A stretch of DNA of 64,000 nucleotides from Physcomitrium patens. Lineage: Eukaryota > Streptophyta > Bryopsida > Funariales > Funariaceae. Below the pieces are notes generated by a model, which did not search any database, was not told the origin of the DNA, and saw only the letters and a program-made list of their open reading frames with translations. Position numbers and translations under genes: made by a program. The stretch lies in NCBI RefSeq assembly GCF_000002425.4, contig NC_037275.1:14845889-14909888 (forward strand). Direction: 5' to 3'. How positions within the stretch are numbered: the stretch's first letter is position 1; the number at the start of each line of letters is the position of its first letter. Of this stretch, positions 44,194-55,399 are shown one piece after another.

Positions 44194-45440
44194 TCAAAAG
44201 GCTTTTAATTCTAATCTCTGAATCAAGTCATGATGGCTATCTTTCACTAATACCTTTGTAAGCATATCAGCAAGCATGTCATTTGTAGTATAATACTTCA
44301 TACCTATTATTCCATCTTCAATCTTCTCTTGTATGAAATGATGTTGAACATCAATATGCTTGGTCTTTGAATGGTATTTTGGATTCTTAGCAAATGCAAG
44401 ACATCCTTAATTGTCACACATAATTAAAGTTGCTTCTAATTACACTCAATGAATATCTTTTAAGAGTTGCCTTATCCAACACGCCTCCATTGCACAATGA
44501 CTTGCTGCCATGTTACTCTATCTCCATTGTTGATCTTGTAATGGTAGGTTATGTCTTGTAATTCCATGAAATGGCTCCTACTTCAATGAAGAAGACAAAT
44601 TCCATTGTGGATCTTCTATCATTTGTATCTCCAATCCAATCTACATCACAATAATCTTGTAAATCAATGTTCTTACCACCAAGGCACAATTTGAAGTCCT
44701 TTGTACTTTTTAAGTACCTCAATATCTTCTTTAACATTGTCCAATACATTCATCTAGCCTTAGACATGTGTTGGCTTACAACACTCACCACATATGCAAG
44801 ATCCACTCTTCTGACCACCATTGCATCGTTTCAACACTTCTTCAATGTACTTGATTTGCTTCATTGTAATGGACTTGTTACCATGATCTCTTATAAATTC
44901 CACTTTCAAGCAATAGTGCAACTCTTCCAAATCACTCATCTCATATTCTTTCTTTAATTTGGCCTTCATCCAATCCATCTTTTTCATATTATTAGCTAAG
45001 ATGATCAAATCATCAACATAAAAGATTACAATCAACAAGAACTCTCTAGATTGTATCACATACGATGAATGATCAGCTTCACTCCTCACAAATCCTTGAT
45101 TGACAAAGAAGGTGTCAATTTGTTGGTACCATGCCCTTGGTGATTGTTCCAATCCATATAAGGATTTCTTCAATTTGCACACAAGATATTCTTTGCCTTG
45201 TTGTACAAATCCTTGAGGTTGGTCCATGTAGATGTCTTCTTGCAATTCTCCATTCAAAAAGGCCGTCTTCACATCCATTTGGTGTATTTTCAAATCCACT
45301 GTTGCTCCAATTGCTACAATGGTCTTGAGGAAAGATGTGATCTTTCCACCATTTACCATATTGCCTTCTTTTTCTCAAAAGATATCTCCTTTCACTTGTA
45401 GAAGAACATTCACCTTCTTGCACTCCTTGTTCTTTTCCAA
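44194..45440 (-). pseudogene. H1 RT and RNase H
   Basis: The RT frame 44760-45359 contains HQMDVKTAFLNGELQEDIYM, the catalytic FYVDDLIILA and KKSLYGLEQSPRAWY, typical Copia RT. RNase H follows after a frameshift (44549-44749: LQDYCDVDWIGDTNDRRST) and continues with stops to DMLADMLTK and TGA 44194. Between RT and RNase H part of the sequence is missing. Confidence 0.85.
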
Positions 45441-45540
45441 TTCTTAAACCTTTTTATTTTTCACTCAATGGTTGGTACTCTTCATTATTATCATCATCTC
45501 AATCTTTCAACATCTTCAACATCTTTCATTTCTTTCATCT

Positions 45541-46830
45541 TCATTTTTTTCTTGTAATTGTAGGAGCCTTCATCTTTTCAACCTTCTTTGGCTTTTCATC
45601 TTGATTATCTTCATTGTCTTCATCTTCTTGTTTCTTTGCTTTTGCATCAAATTTGGACATCATACAATTTGGTGTTTTTGTATATGCAATGCAACCATAG
45701 GTCTTGATATGAAAAATGCAAGGTTGTCTCCTACTCCAAGCTTCTTGTAGTGTCTTTGATGCAAGAGCACTTGTTAGACACCTATTTCTTGTATATACTG
45801 CATTCACCATAGCTTCTGTCTAAAACTCATAGCCAAGGTTTTGAGCATGAAGCATGCTCCTTGCCATCTCTACAATGGTTCGATCTATCCTTTCAACAAC
45901 ACTGTTTTGTTGTAGAGTGTATGGAGTTGTGGTTTGTCTAGAAATTCTTTCATTCTTAAAATAAATATCAAATTTTATAGACATGTACTCACCTCTATTG
46001 TCTGTACGCAGCACCTTGATCTTGTATTCACTTTGTTTCTCAACAAGTGCTTTAAACTCCTTAAACCTCCAAAAGTATTCACTCTTGGCTTTAAGAATGT
46101 AGATCCAAATCTTTCTTGAATAATCATCAATAAAAGTAAGAAAATACCTTGATCCTCTAATACTTGTGTTCTTCATATGTCCACATACATCTAAATGAAC
46201 AATTTCCAGCAACTTGATAGCACGTGTTCCTACACTCTTTGGAAATGAGGTCCTTTGTTGTTTGTCTTGTATGTATCCTTGACATGCAAGTTGTTTGGTA
46301 ATATGGCTTGTATTGCCAAGATCTAAGTCACTTACCATGGTCTTGAGCTCTCTCATATTCTTTACATTCAATTAGCTAAGACAACAATGCTATATATTCA
46401 ACTTGTCTTGGTTTGACGTAAACTCAGCAAATGCGGCTACTTCTACTCCATTCACCTTCTTACAAATGAGGTAGTACAAATTTCCTTCTTTCAAGGCTTT
46501 GAAGACCTTATCTCCACTCAATGTTCTTATAAAACATCTATTCATGTTAAATTAAACTTTAAAACCTTCTATTACAAGTTTACTCACCAAAAGTAGGTTT
46601 TGCTTCATCTTAAGCACTAGAAAGACGTTTTTGAGTCTGATCCTATTGGTTTATCCATTCACAACCACCTCCACCATAATAGAGCCAATTTCAATGGCTT
46701 CACATATACCACTATCTACCAACACCACGTTTGATGTTAGAATAGCCTTATAAGTGTCAAATGAACACTTATAAGGTGTCATATGCTTGAAACAACCTGA
46801 ATCCACAATCCATCTTGACATGGCAGCCAT
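45541..46830 (-). pseudogene. H1 protease and integrase
   Basis: Same frame as gag. Protease: RWIVDSGCFKHMT near 46820 (DSG intact). Integrase: the zinc region is damaged (HCCLS, CQGYIQ), the catalytic core has HLDVCGHM, RTDNRGEYMS (DNGGE changed to DNRGE) and QQNSVVERIDRTIVEMARSML. Open pieces 45820-46371 and 45541-45810. After SKFDAK about 50 codons present in H2 are deleted, joining to a KKQEDEDN acidic stretch. Confidence 0.82.
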
Positions 46831-46881
46831 AGAGGTTCCATTTATTGCCGTGAATGCATAATCTTGTCTTCCAAACTCATC

Positions 46882-47640
46882 TTACACACTATTTACATTG
46901 TTCTTCTTCATGTTTTTGTCTTTGTAGCAATTTTGAGCAAAATGGCCTACTTTGCCACAAATGAAGCAAGATTTGACATTACCTTGTTGATTTGAATAGT
47001 TGCCTTTGACTTGACGTGAGTAGAGTACTGAATCTTCACTTTGAGGCTCCTTTTCTTTCTTCTTGGTTACTTCATGGGTAAATCTTGTCGTCACATAATC
47101 CATTGTAAGCTCTTCTAGCTTGATGGACTTCAATGCCACAATAAGTTAGTTATAGGATTCAAGAAGGCTCATTAGCAAGGTCATGATAATATCACTTTCT
47201 TTTAAAGGCTTGTCAATAATTACTAGTTGGTTTGCAAGAGCCTTCACCCTATTGACATGAGCCATGGGGTCTTCACCTTCTTCCATCTTGCAAGTGAAGA
47301 ACTTCCTCCTTCTATAAATGATGTTGGATAAGTTTTTGCTCTCATAGATGTTGTAAAGAGACTTCCATGCTTCTGTTGGTCTTTTATAAGAAATAATGTG
47401 GGAGAAGTTGGCTTCATCCACATTAATTGCAATCAATCCAAAAGCCTTCTTTTCATGACGTTTGAACTCCTTCTTCACCTTCATATCAGCATCTTTGCTT
47501 GGAGCCTCTTCACTTTCATCTACAATATCCCAAAGATCCAAAGATATCAACAAAAGTTCCATTTTTACCTTCCAATGGTAGAAATTGTCACCTCTAAACT
47601 TCTCAATAACTCTCAATCCTTCACCTTCAATTGAAACCAT
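46882..47640 (-). pseudogene. H1 gag
   Basis: ATG 47640 (MVSIEGEGLRVIEKFRGDN) begins a frame open to 47146, where one stop separates it from 47139-46882 in the same frame. It contains the Copia gag blocks FHWKxKM-like YHWKVKMELLL, EANFSHIISYKRPTEAWKSL and CKMEEGEDPMAHVNRVKAL. The zinc knuckle CX2CX4HX4C (CFICGKVGHFAQNC) lies near 46960. Its role would be capsid formation. Confidence 0.85.
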
Positions 47641-48182
47641 GTATAAGGAAGAGTTGTATCAAAAAAGATTATAAGAAGAAGTCCTAATGCTCTCAAAAAT
47701 CAGCAAGAAAGTTTTGTTGCCTTAAAATCACAGAATCCTTCTTTGTGAACAAACTAGTATTTTAACTCTCAAAAATTCTCTCAACTTCACTTCTAAAACT
47801 TGTCACAAGTCTGATTACTTATATAAGTGTCTCAAATCTGATTTTTCACTCTAATATCTTTCTTATACTCACAAGTCACCTCTATACACTATAAGAGGCC
47901 TTTTAAGCACAATCAGTAACTTTAGGATATGAAATCGTAAAGTTAGATTACCAAGGATCTATCTCAATAAAAGCACAATGCAAACTTTGTCTATGGGTGA
48001 AAAACAAGACACTCACACCAAAATGCTCTTAACCACAAGTTAGAGCAAAGCATGATCTAGATCTAGATCTAAATCTGAAAGTTAGGTTCTTCCAAAGCCT
48101 AACATCAGCAACAACAACTTCATCTACTCCTCACTTACGAAACCACTTCAAAGAACTTCAAAAAATACTCAAGCAAATGTGA
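47641..48182 (-). other. H1 untranslated leader
   Basis: About 540 nt between the primer site and the gag ATG, no ORF. It includes the doublet AGATCTAGATCTAGATC near 48055-48071. Confidence 0.65.
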
Positions 48183-48196
48183 GTGGGCCCATAACC
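48183..48196 (-). promoter_or_regulatory. H1 half-tRNA primer-binding site (initiator tRNA-Met anticodon arm)
   Basis: Sense GGTTATGGGCCCAC starts 3-4 nt after the 5' LTR. It is the exact reverse complement of GTGGGCCCATAACC, the anticodon stem-loop of eukaryotic initiator tRNA-Met as I recall it. Priming from a cleaved tRNA half is known for Drosophila copia and yeast Ty5. Confidence 0.75.
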
Positions 48197-48199
48197 TAT

Positions 48200-48499
48200 T
48201 GAAGAAAAGAAGTCTAAAAGCTACAAAGAATTAGCATCAGCAAGGATTGTAGTCTAACAGAAGTGTGAAGAAAGATGATTCTTACTTCCAATACTCTTTC
48301 CTTATAGGTGGTGGTTTTCTCATCAACGAGGCAACTTCCATCTTTTTGATATTACATCCATTTCTATCTCATCCAACTAAACCCTTGATGCCACCAAAAT
48401 AACTTACTTTAACTCTTTGCTACCTTTTTACTATTAGCAACATACTATGCTTAATCTCTATGTAGTTGTAACTAAGCAAGTATTTGCTGATCTTCAACA
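48200..48499 (-). repeat. H1 5' LTR (300 bp)
   Basis: Sense TGTTGAAGATC to CTTTTCTTCA. It pairs with 43311-44175 after removing A7. Confidence 0.9.
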
Positions 48500-48500
48500 A

Positions 48501-50815
48501 TATTTAGATGACATTCTAATCTACTCTAAGAACACAGAAGAACATGAGCTTCATGTTCGTTGCGTGTTACAGAAACTTAGAGATGCACGATTATATGCAA
48601 AATTGAAAAAGTGTGTATTCTACACTACTCAAGTTGACTTCTTAGGATACATCATTTCCAACAAAGGCCTTATGATGGATCCCAAGAAGGTTCAAACTAT
48701 CATATATTGGAAGATTCTAAGAATGGTATGAGATGTGCAATGCTTTTTGGGCTTTGCTAATTACTATCGAATCTTCATCTAAAATTTTCTCAAGTTGCAG
48801 TTCCACTTACTTATTTGACTTGTAAAGACAAACTTTAGTAGAATGAAGAAGTAGAAACATTATTTGATGCTTTAAAAAAAGATTTTATTTTTCTACCAAT
48901 CTTATATTCTGTTGACTTTTTCAAGGCATTTTTTATAGAAACAGACACGTCAGATTTTGCTGTAGGTGCCGCGTTGTCACAAATGGGAACAAATGACAAA
49001 TTCCATCCAATAGCTTTCCATTGAAGGAAATTTATAGCAGCTGAGATTAATTATGAGATCCATGACAAAGAACTCTTTGCAATCGTGGATTCATTTCAAG
49101 AATGGGATTATTATCTACAAGGCACCTGAAGTCCAGTTATCGTGTATATAGACTATAAGAACTTCGAGTAGTTCATGTCAGCACGTGTCTTGAATCATCA
49201 TCGAGCCCATTAGAGCATGTCCTTATCTAGATTCAATTTCAAGTTCACTTATCGGTCCAAAAAACAACAAGGTCTATCGGATGCTCTTTCTAGACATTCT
49301 TATCTTATACCAAAAGAAAGAGATGCATCTTTTGATCAACAAAGATCAATTCTCTTGAAGCCCAAGCATTTTTATCTTCGAGCTATAAAATCAACATTGA
49401 TTGTTGATTCAATATTTGTGAAGCAAATTCAATCAAGCTGTCATCTGATCTTCTTTTTCAGAATATCAAAGATACTTCTTCTAAGTCCTATGATACTTCC
49501 AAGTTTGAATTCAAGAATAATCTATTATATTTCAAAATATGCCTATATATTCTAGAAGGTGAAGCCCAATTACGTGTTCTTCAAGCTCGTCATGTCTTTC
49601 TAGCAGCATGATACTTTAGGTATAATAAAACTTTGGAACTAATATCAAAGGATTTTTGGTGGCCACAAATGTAGAAGGCAGTCAAAGATTTTGTACAATC
49701 TTATGATGTTTGTTTAAGATCAAAAACTCCTTGGCATCGACCTTACGGACTTCTTTAGCTGTTACCTATTCCAAAACAACCATGGTCTTCTGTTTCTATG
49801 GATTTCATCATGGATCTTCCAATCTCAAGTTCTTATGACTCTATATTCATGATAGTAGATCGTTTTATCAAGATGGCACATTTTGTACTATATACAAAAT
49901 CTATCATAGGTGACAAAACAGCTAAGCTTTTTATTAACAATATCTATTGCTATCATAGATTACCAAAGGATATTATATTAGATAGGGGGATTCAATTTGT
50001 ATCAAGATTTTGAAGAACCCTAATCAAGATTCTAAAGGTGGATATAAAACTTTCTTCAGCTTTTCACCTTCAAGTTGATGGACAAACAAAATGGGTAAAT
50101 CAAGTTTTGGAGCAGTATTTGAGATATACCATCAACTATCATCAAGATGATTGGACAATACTTTTATTATTAGCAAATTTTGCATATAATAATTTGGTAC
50201 ATTCTTTCACTCAACAAACACCTTTCTTTGCCAATTATGGTCATCATCTACGTCTTCATAGTTTTGACTTTTCAAAAGTTAATAATCATGCGGCGGAAGA
50301 TTTAGCAAATCGCTTATCAGAGCTACATACAAAAATTAAGATACAATTAAATGAAGCTCAAGAATGATAAAAGACCAACATAGATGCCTATCATAAGGAA
50401 CAACCACAATATAATATGGACGACAAGGTATGGTTACTTCGTCATAATATCAAGAATACTCGTCCTTGTGATAAATTAGATTATCGTAGGCTCGGACCTT
50501 TTTCTATTTGTAAACAAATCAATTTTGCTGCCTATCGATTACATCAACCGAAGTCTATGAAGATCCACCATGTATTTCACGTGTCTCTTCTGGAGCCGTA
50601 TAAGACACTGAATATCTTGAAAAGAAGACAAATGCCACCTCTTTCTATAGAAGTAGATAATAACCAAGAGTTTGAGGTGAAAGAAGTCTTAGACTCAAGG
50701 TGGCACCAAAATAGGTTGAAATATCTTGTTCATTGGTGCGGATATGATATTAGTGAATGTACATAGGAGCCATCAAAGAATCTAACAAATGTAGTAAAAA
50801 AAAGTTGAAGTCTTT
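48501..50815 (+). pseudogene. A6 pol, RT catalytic motif to chromodomain
   Basis: It starts at the catalytic [11 protein letters not shown] (both Asp intact, unlike A3). RNase H: ETDTSDFAVGAALSQ near 48940. Integrase: MDFIMDLPIS at 49798, LDRGIQF near 49980, DGQTKWVNQVLEQY near 50080 (the catalytic Glu changed to Lys). Chromodomain near 50680-50775: LKYLVHWCGYDISE. Open pieces: 49217-49555, 49798-50013, 50038-50367, 50416-50766. Several stops. Confidence 0.8.
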
Positions 50816-50941
50816 CATCAATGACATCCATCAAAATCAAGATAAAGAATAGCAAACCTTTGCTATAAAAGAAACAAGATCAAAGGAAAATAACATTCTA
50901 CCTTCTATCTTTCATTGTAGCTTTTGTGTATTTGTAATGAG

Positions 50942-51364
50942 ATGGAGCACCAACAACCAGTAGATTCAATTCAAGAGCTTTCATTTGTGGACTTATCAAA
51001 TGAGACATTGTGATTGTCACAACCTTCAAGACGACGGAATTGACATGAAGATCTTCAAGAATGACATGTCCTTCCTTGAATAGATGGTGAGATACAACAT
51101 ATTTGGTATCACAACTTTAGAAGAGAATCCCGATGTTTAGTGATTTTATTAGAGGTAGGAACTATTCCTAATGGTGTTTCAAATGTTTTATTTGAAGGAA
51201 GTTATGAAGGCCTTAACAATGACCAAATAATAGGGTGGTCTTCTCATCTTGGTATAGGACACTATAGATGGTTGAGAGGACCTATTAACCATCTTCAAAG
51301 AGAACAAAGATTGGAGTTTGTAGCAAATATAATTAGCCGCATCTTGGACTTCTTCAACATATGA
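50942..51364 (+). pseudogene. A6 ORF3, ATG retained, few stops
   Basis: 423 bp, ATG to TGA, the exact size found in A2 and reconstituted A3. It begins MEHQQPVDSIQELSF. Stops fall at CGA-type codons in the first half (four TGA). The C-terminal 74 codons (51140-51364) are fully open, from ILLEVGTIPNG to ISRILDFFNI. Blocks YEGLNNDQI, GHYRWLRGPINHL and REQR are almost invariant among copies. Function unknown. Confidence 0.72.
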
Positions 51365-51405
51365 AGACTGCTTCTTGTGGAACTCATCCCTAGAAGGGAG
51401 GGTAA

Positions 51406-51953
51406 TATCATGAACATATATATTTACTTCAATAATTACTTATATAATTAAGTAGAAGTAGGTAAAATAGAATAATTTCATAAAGTCTTTTAAAGAAGCT
51501 TCCTAGAAGCTTTATAGACACGATTTTGACTTTAGATATGTTCGTAGGTTAGAAACTTGGCCAAAAAGCTAACCATATATTAGTAGCTTGTGGAACAAGT
51601 TACCTCTATGTAGTAGCTTGTGGAACAAGCCAACTATGTGGCACATACATAGATAACTTGCCTTGTAAGATAAGACATGTGGCTAATAAAGTCAACACAT
51701 GTTGGAGGTCCTATAGGACATTGCCACGTGGCTCTTAGTTAGATAGTATATATGGAGGCAAAAGTGAAGCCTTCTTCACTCATGTCAATGCCTTTCTAGT
51801 CTTGGTCTTATTTCAAAACTTTTTAATCTTCTTATTTTTGGCAATAGCCATTCTAGTTAATATTGCATCACCTTTTGAGTGACTTTTTAGTTCTCTTTAG
51901 TGATAGAAGAGTGTATTAAGAATTCCCTTTCTTCAAGATTCATGTCCTTGATA
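51406..51953 (+). repeat. A6 3' LTR (548 bp)
   Basis: Follows AGAAGGGAGGGTAA. Starts TATCATGAAC, ends GTCCTTGATA. An internal ~34-bp segment (TGTAGTAGCTTGTGGAACAA type) is duplicated near 51580-51630, a feature not seen in A3. Confidence 0.8.
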
Positions 51954-51970
51954 ACATCTTTCTTTTAAAT

Positions 51971-52757
51971 ATGGCTTCAAATAAAGATGAAGGCTTGAGA
52001 GCAATTGAAAAGTTTAGAGGTGAGAATTTCTACTATTAGAAGGTCAAAATAGCACTTTTGTTGATTTTTTTGGATCAATGGGACATTATAGATGAAAGTA
52101 AAGAGCCTCTAAGCATGCATGCTGATACAAAAGAGAAAGACTATAAACATTGTAAAAAAAAAAGCCATTGAATTGATTGCTTTCAATATTGATGAAGCTA
52201 ACTTCTCCCACATTATTTCTTGCAAAGAACTAAGGGATGCATGTAAGACTCTTTGTAATATCTATGAAATTAAAAACTTATCCAACATCATGTATACAAA
52301 GAAGAAATCCTTCACATGTAAGATGGAAGAAGGTGAAGACTTCATGTTACACATCAATAAGGTAAAAGCACTTGCAAACCAACTTCTAATTATTGACAAA
52401 ATCTTAAAGAAGATAGATGTTGTCATCACTCTATTCATGAATTTGTCAAAATCTTATAATTACCTCATTGCAAGTTTAGAATCTATCAAAATGAAAGAAT
52501 TCATGATGGACCATATGATAGCAAGATTTAGTGATGAAGTGACTAAGAAGAAAAAAAAAAAGCCTTAAAGCAAAGATTCAATATTTTATTTATGAGAAGG
52601 CAATGGCAGCTATTCAAATTAATGAAGAAATTTCAAAACTTGCTTCATTTATAGCAAAGTAAGATATTTTTCTTGAAATTATTATAAAAGCAAAAGATAA
52701 AAAAAAAATGTAAATAATAAACTAGATGAATTTGGAGGATAAAATTATACATTTACG

Positions 52758-52790
<33 letters not shown>
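51971..52790 (+). pseudogene. H2 gag
   Basis: ATG 51971 (MASNKDEGLRAIEKFRGEN) aligns with H1 gag. It has an in-frame TAG after 22 codons and a frameshift near 52150. The main open piece is 52119-52568 (EANFSHIISCKELRDACKTL). The knuckle region has been replaced by an expanded poly(A) tract of about 30 nt at 52760-52790. Confidence 0.75.
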
Positions 52791-52794
<4 letters not shown>

Positions 52795-52796
52795 AT

Positions 52797-54190
52797 GGTT
52801 GCTCTATTAAGATGGATTGTAGATTCAGTTTATTCGAAGTATATGACATATTACAAGTGTTCATTTGATACTTATGATGTTATTTTAACATCAAATGTGA
52901 TTTTGGCAGATAGTGGCTCATATAAAGCCATTGAAATTGATTCTATTATGGTGGAGGTAGTTGTAAATGGAAAAATCAATAGAATCAAATTTGAAAATAT
53001 CTTTCATGTGTCCAACATCAAGTAAAACTTACTTTCAGTGAATAAACTTGTAATAGAAGGTTTTATTGTTCAATTCAATATGAATGGATGTTTTTATAAA
53101 AACATTGTATAGAAATATGGTTGCCAAAGGCTCTAGAGAGGAGAATTTGTACTACTTCAAGTATAAGAAGGTCAACAGAGTAGAGATAGCTATATTTTCT
53201 AAATTTACATCAAATTAAGATAAGTTGAATATATAGCATTATTGCCTTGGCTATTTAAATGTAAAGACCATAGTAAAGCTTAAGTCTATGGTAAATAGCT
53301 TAGATGTTAACAAAATAAATCAAAATCTAATACAACTTATATGTAAAGGATGCATACATGGCAAACAATAAAGGGCTTTATTTCTAAGTGGTATAATATG
53401 TGCTACAAAGTTATTGGAGATTTTCCATTCTAATGTATGTGGATCTATGAAGAACACAAATATTAAAAGAGCAAAATATTTCCTCATTTTTATTGATGAT
53501 TTCTCAAGAAAGATTTGGATTTATATTCTTAAAGCAAAGAATGAGTGCTTTTGGAAGTTTAAGGAGTTTAAAGCACTTGTTAAGAAATAAAGTGAGTGTA
53601 AGATGAAGCTGCTGTATATGAGCAATGGAAGTGAGTACATGTTAAAGCAATTTGATGTTTATTTGAAGAATGAAGGAATTACTAAACAAACAACAACTCA
53701 ATATACTTCACAACAAAATAGTGTAGCTAAAAGGACAAATTGAATCATTGTGGAGATGGCAAGAAATATGCTTCATATTTAAAATCTTGGTTATGAATTT
53801 TAGACAAAATCTATGATTAATGTAATATATAGAAGGAATAGATGTCCAAGAAATATACTTATATCAATGATATTACAAGAAGTTTGGAGTAAGAGACAAC
53901 CTTATATTTCATATATAAGAACCTTTGAATGTATTGCATATATAAAGACACTAGATTGTATGAAGTCCAAACTTGATTCAAAAGATATAAAGTGTGTTTT
54001 TTTAAGATATTGTGAAGGTACCAAGGCATATAGGCTAATATGTTTGGATACCAAAAAGATCATCAAAAGTTGTGATGTTGAGTTTTTGGAGCATAAGAGT
54101 GTTTGTAAGCACTTAGAAATGTGTTTAAGTAGGAATAATGATGTATTTACAAACTTATCTTAAAATTCAGCAAAGAAACAAGAAGATGAA
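52797..54190 (+). pseudogene. H2 protease and integrase
   Basis: Protease: RWIVDSVYSKYMT (DSG to DSV) near 52812, open to 53025. Integrase: core blocks FLIFIDDFSRKIWIYILKAK near 53490 and QQNSVAKRTN near 53710 (Glu lost). The C-terminal part is open at 53813-54163, including DIKCVFLRYCEGTKAYRL, which H1 lacks. Confidence 0.75.
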
Positions 54191-54211
54191 GACAATAAAG
54201 ATGGTAGATGT

Positions 54212-55290
54212 TGTCGTATTGTAACACGACTATATGATAAAAATGTAATCAAAAATAAATTTTTAATTAATATCTAATTATCTTACTTTTAATAATTATT
54301 CAAGATATTTAAATATGGCTTTTATAAAAGCCTCTTAGTTTATTTTCTTGTCTTAATAGTTAGTAGGTTAAAGGTTGATTAATAATTTTATCTTCTAGGC
54401 TGTAAAGACTCTTTTACTATCTTAAAAAGACCATAAATTGATAAAATTAGATTAGAAGAAATAAATAATTAATATAATTGATATTAAGATTAAATTAAAA
54501 AAAGATTAGACTAAAAAATACCTATAATATGTTAGATTGATATCTAGGCATCGACCATTTATGAGGCGGGATCGAAATCAAACCTCTAACCACTAAATGA
54601 CTACCTATGGCAAAATACGAAGACATCCTAAGATCAAAAATTATGATTGGAGAGCTAGCTTCGAGCTTCTTCTAGAAACTTTAAGATTGGATAGGATTTC
54701 TATGATATTTGAAGATCTACTAATCAAATCAAAGTAAAATTTGGCATAGTGTTAGAAGACTTAAAGACCAACTTATATATCAATTTTGAGTTGAAGTTAA
54801 TAATTAGAGAAAGAAAAATCACTGTTGGAACATTTGCATCAACTTTCAAGTTGCCAAAGAAGTAATATCAGTGTAATTTTCAAGGATTTTTTTACAATCT
54901 GTAAGTTGGATTGGAGTGAATTCTTTTTAAAGATATATAAGATTTATAGTAATATTTGTATGCAAAATTTTGCTTCAATTGGATGATTATATTAGGAGCT
55001 AAAACTCACTAAAGCTTACTCATTAGGATTAAGGCTTACAAAGAAAATTCAAAATTTGTCTAATTATGAAAGTAATAAGGCAATTGGAATTTATGTATGA
55101 TTGAGATTACTAAGAAGAATATTATTGAGCACTTTATATTGGATTAAAGTACTTTTGAGTTAAAATTCAAATTACATTCTTCTTATAAGGATGAAACATA
55201 TTAGAGTTCTTAGATACTTATAAAATATAATATCACCTTCCATAGTCAGATGCCCAATGCATTTTTAAATAAGACAATACATAATACATA
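54212..55290 (+). repeat. B3 5' LTR (~1.08 kb)
   Basis: Starts TGTCGTATTGTAACACGAC, matching the B1/B2 LTR tip including the dyad. Ends before AAGTGGTGAATCC. Similar in length to the B2 LTR. Confidence 0.72.
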
Positions 55291-55399
55291 ATAAGTGGTG
55301 AATCCAACATAAAAATTTGGGGTAAAAGATATTAGATTGTATTTGTGATTATTTAGAATTGATCACACAACAAGACAAGAAGGCTAAATTTGGAGTTTT

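Larger units (their letters stand above)
43309..48500 (-). mobile_element. H1: Ty1/Copia element, near complete
   Basis: LTRs of about 300 bp (48200-48499 as 5', 43311-44175 as 3', the latter split by solo LTR A7). Sense start TGTTGAAGATC, end TTTTCTTCA. Target duplication TATTT. It has an initiator-tRNA half primer site, one gag-pol frame with stops, and a deletion between integrase and RT. Net length without A7 is about 4.6 kb. Confidence 0.88.
42494..51953 (+). mobile_element. A6: Chromo-A copy interrupted by copia H1
   Basis: Protease C-terminus and RT at 42494-43308, then H1 (43309-48500), then RT catalytic region, RNase H, integrase, chromodomain, ORF3 and 3' LTR (51406-51953). Gag and the 5' LTR are lost to the B2 junction. 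The H1 duplication TATTT (43304-43308 and 48501-48505) confirms that the two halves are one element. Confidence 0.85.
51954..54208 (+). mobile_element. H2: Cop-H copy, gag to integrase, truncated both ends
   Basis: Begins 17 nt before its gag ATG, directly after the A6 LTR, and ends where the B3 LTR begins. No LTR of its own. More decayed than H1, but it keeps integrase C-terminal codons that H1 lost. Confidence 0.78.

Noticed and set aside
45131..45447. Three overlapping plus-strand ORFs
   Set aside because: These are antisense shadows of the H1 reverse transcriptase, whose minus-strand frame has the catalytic YVDD motif.
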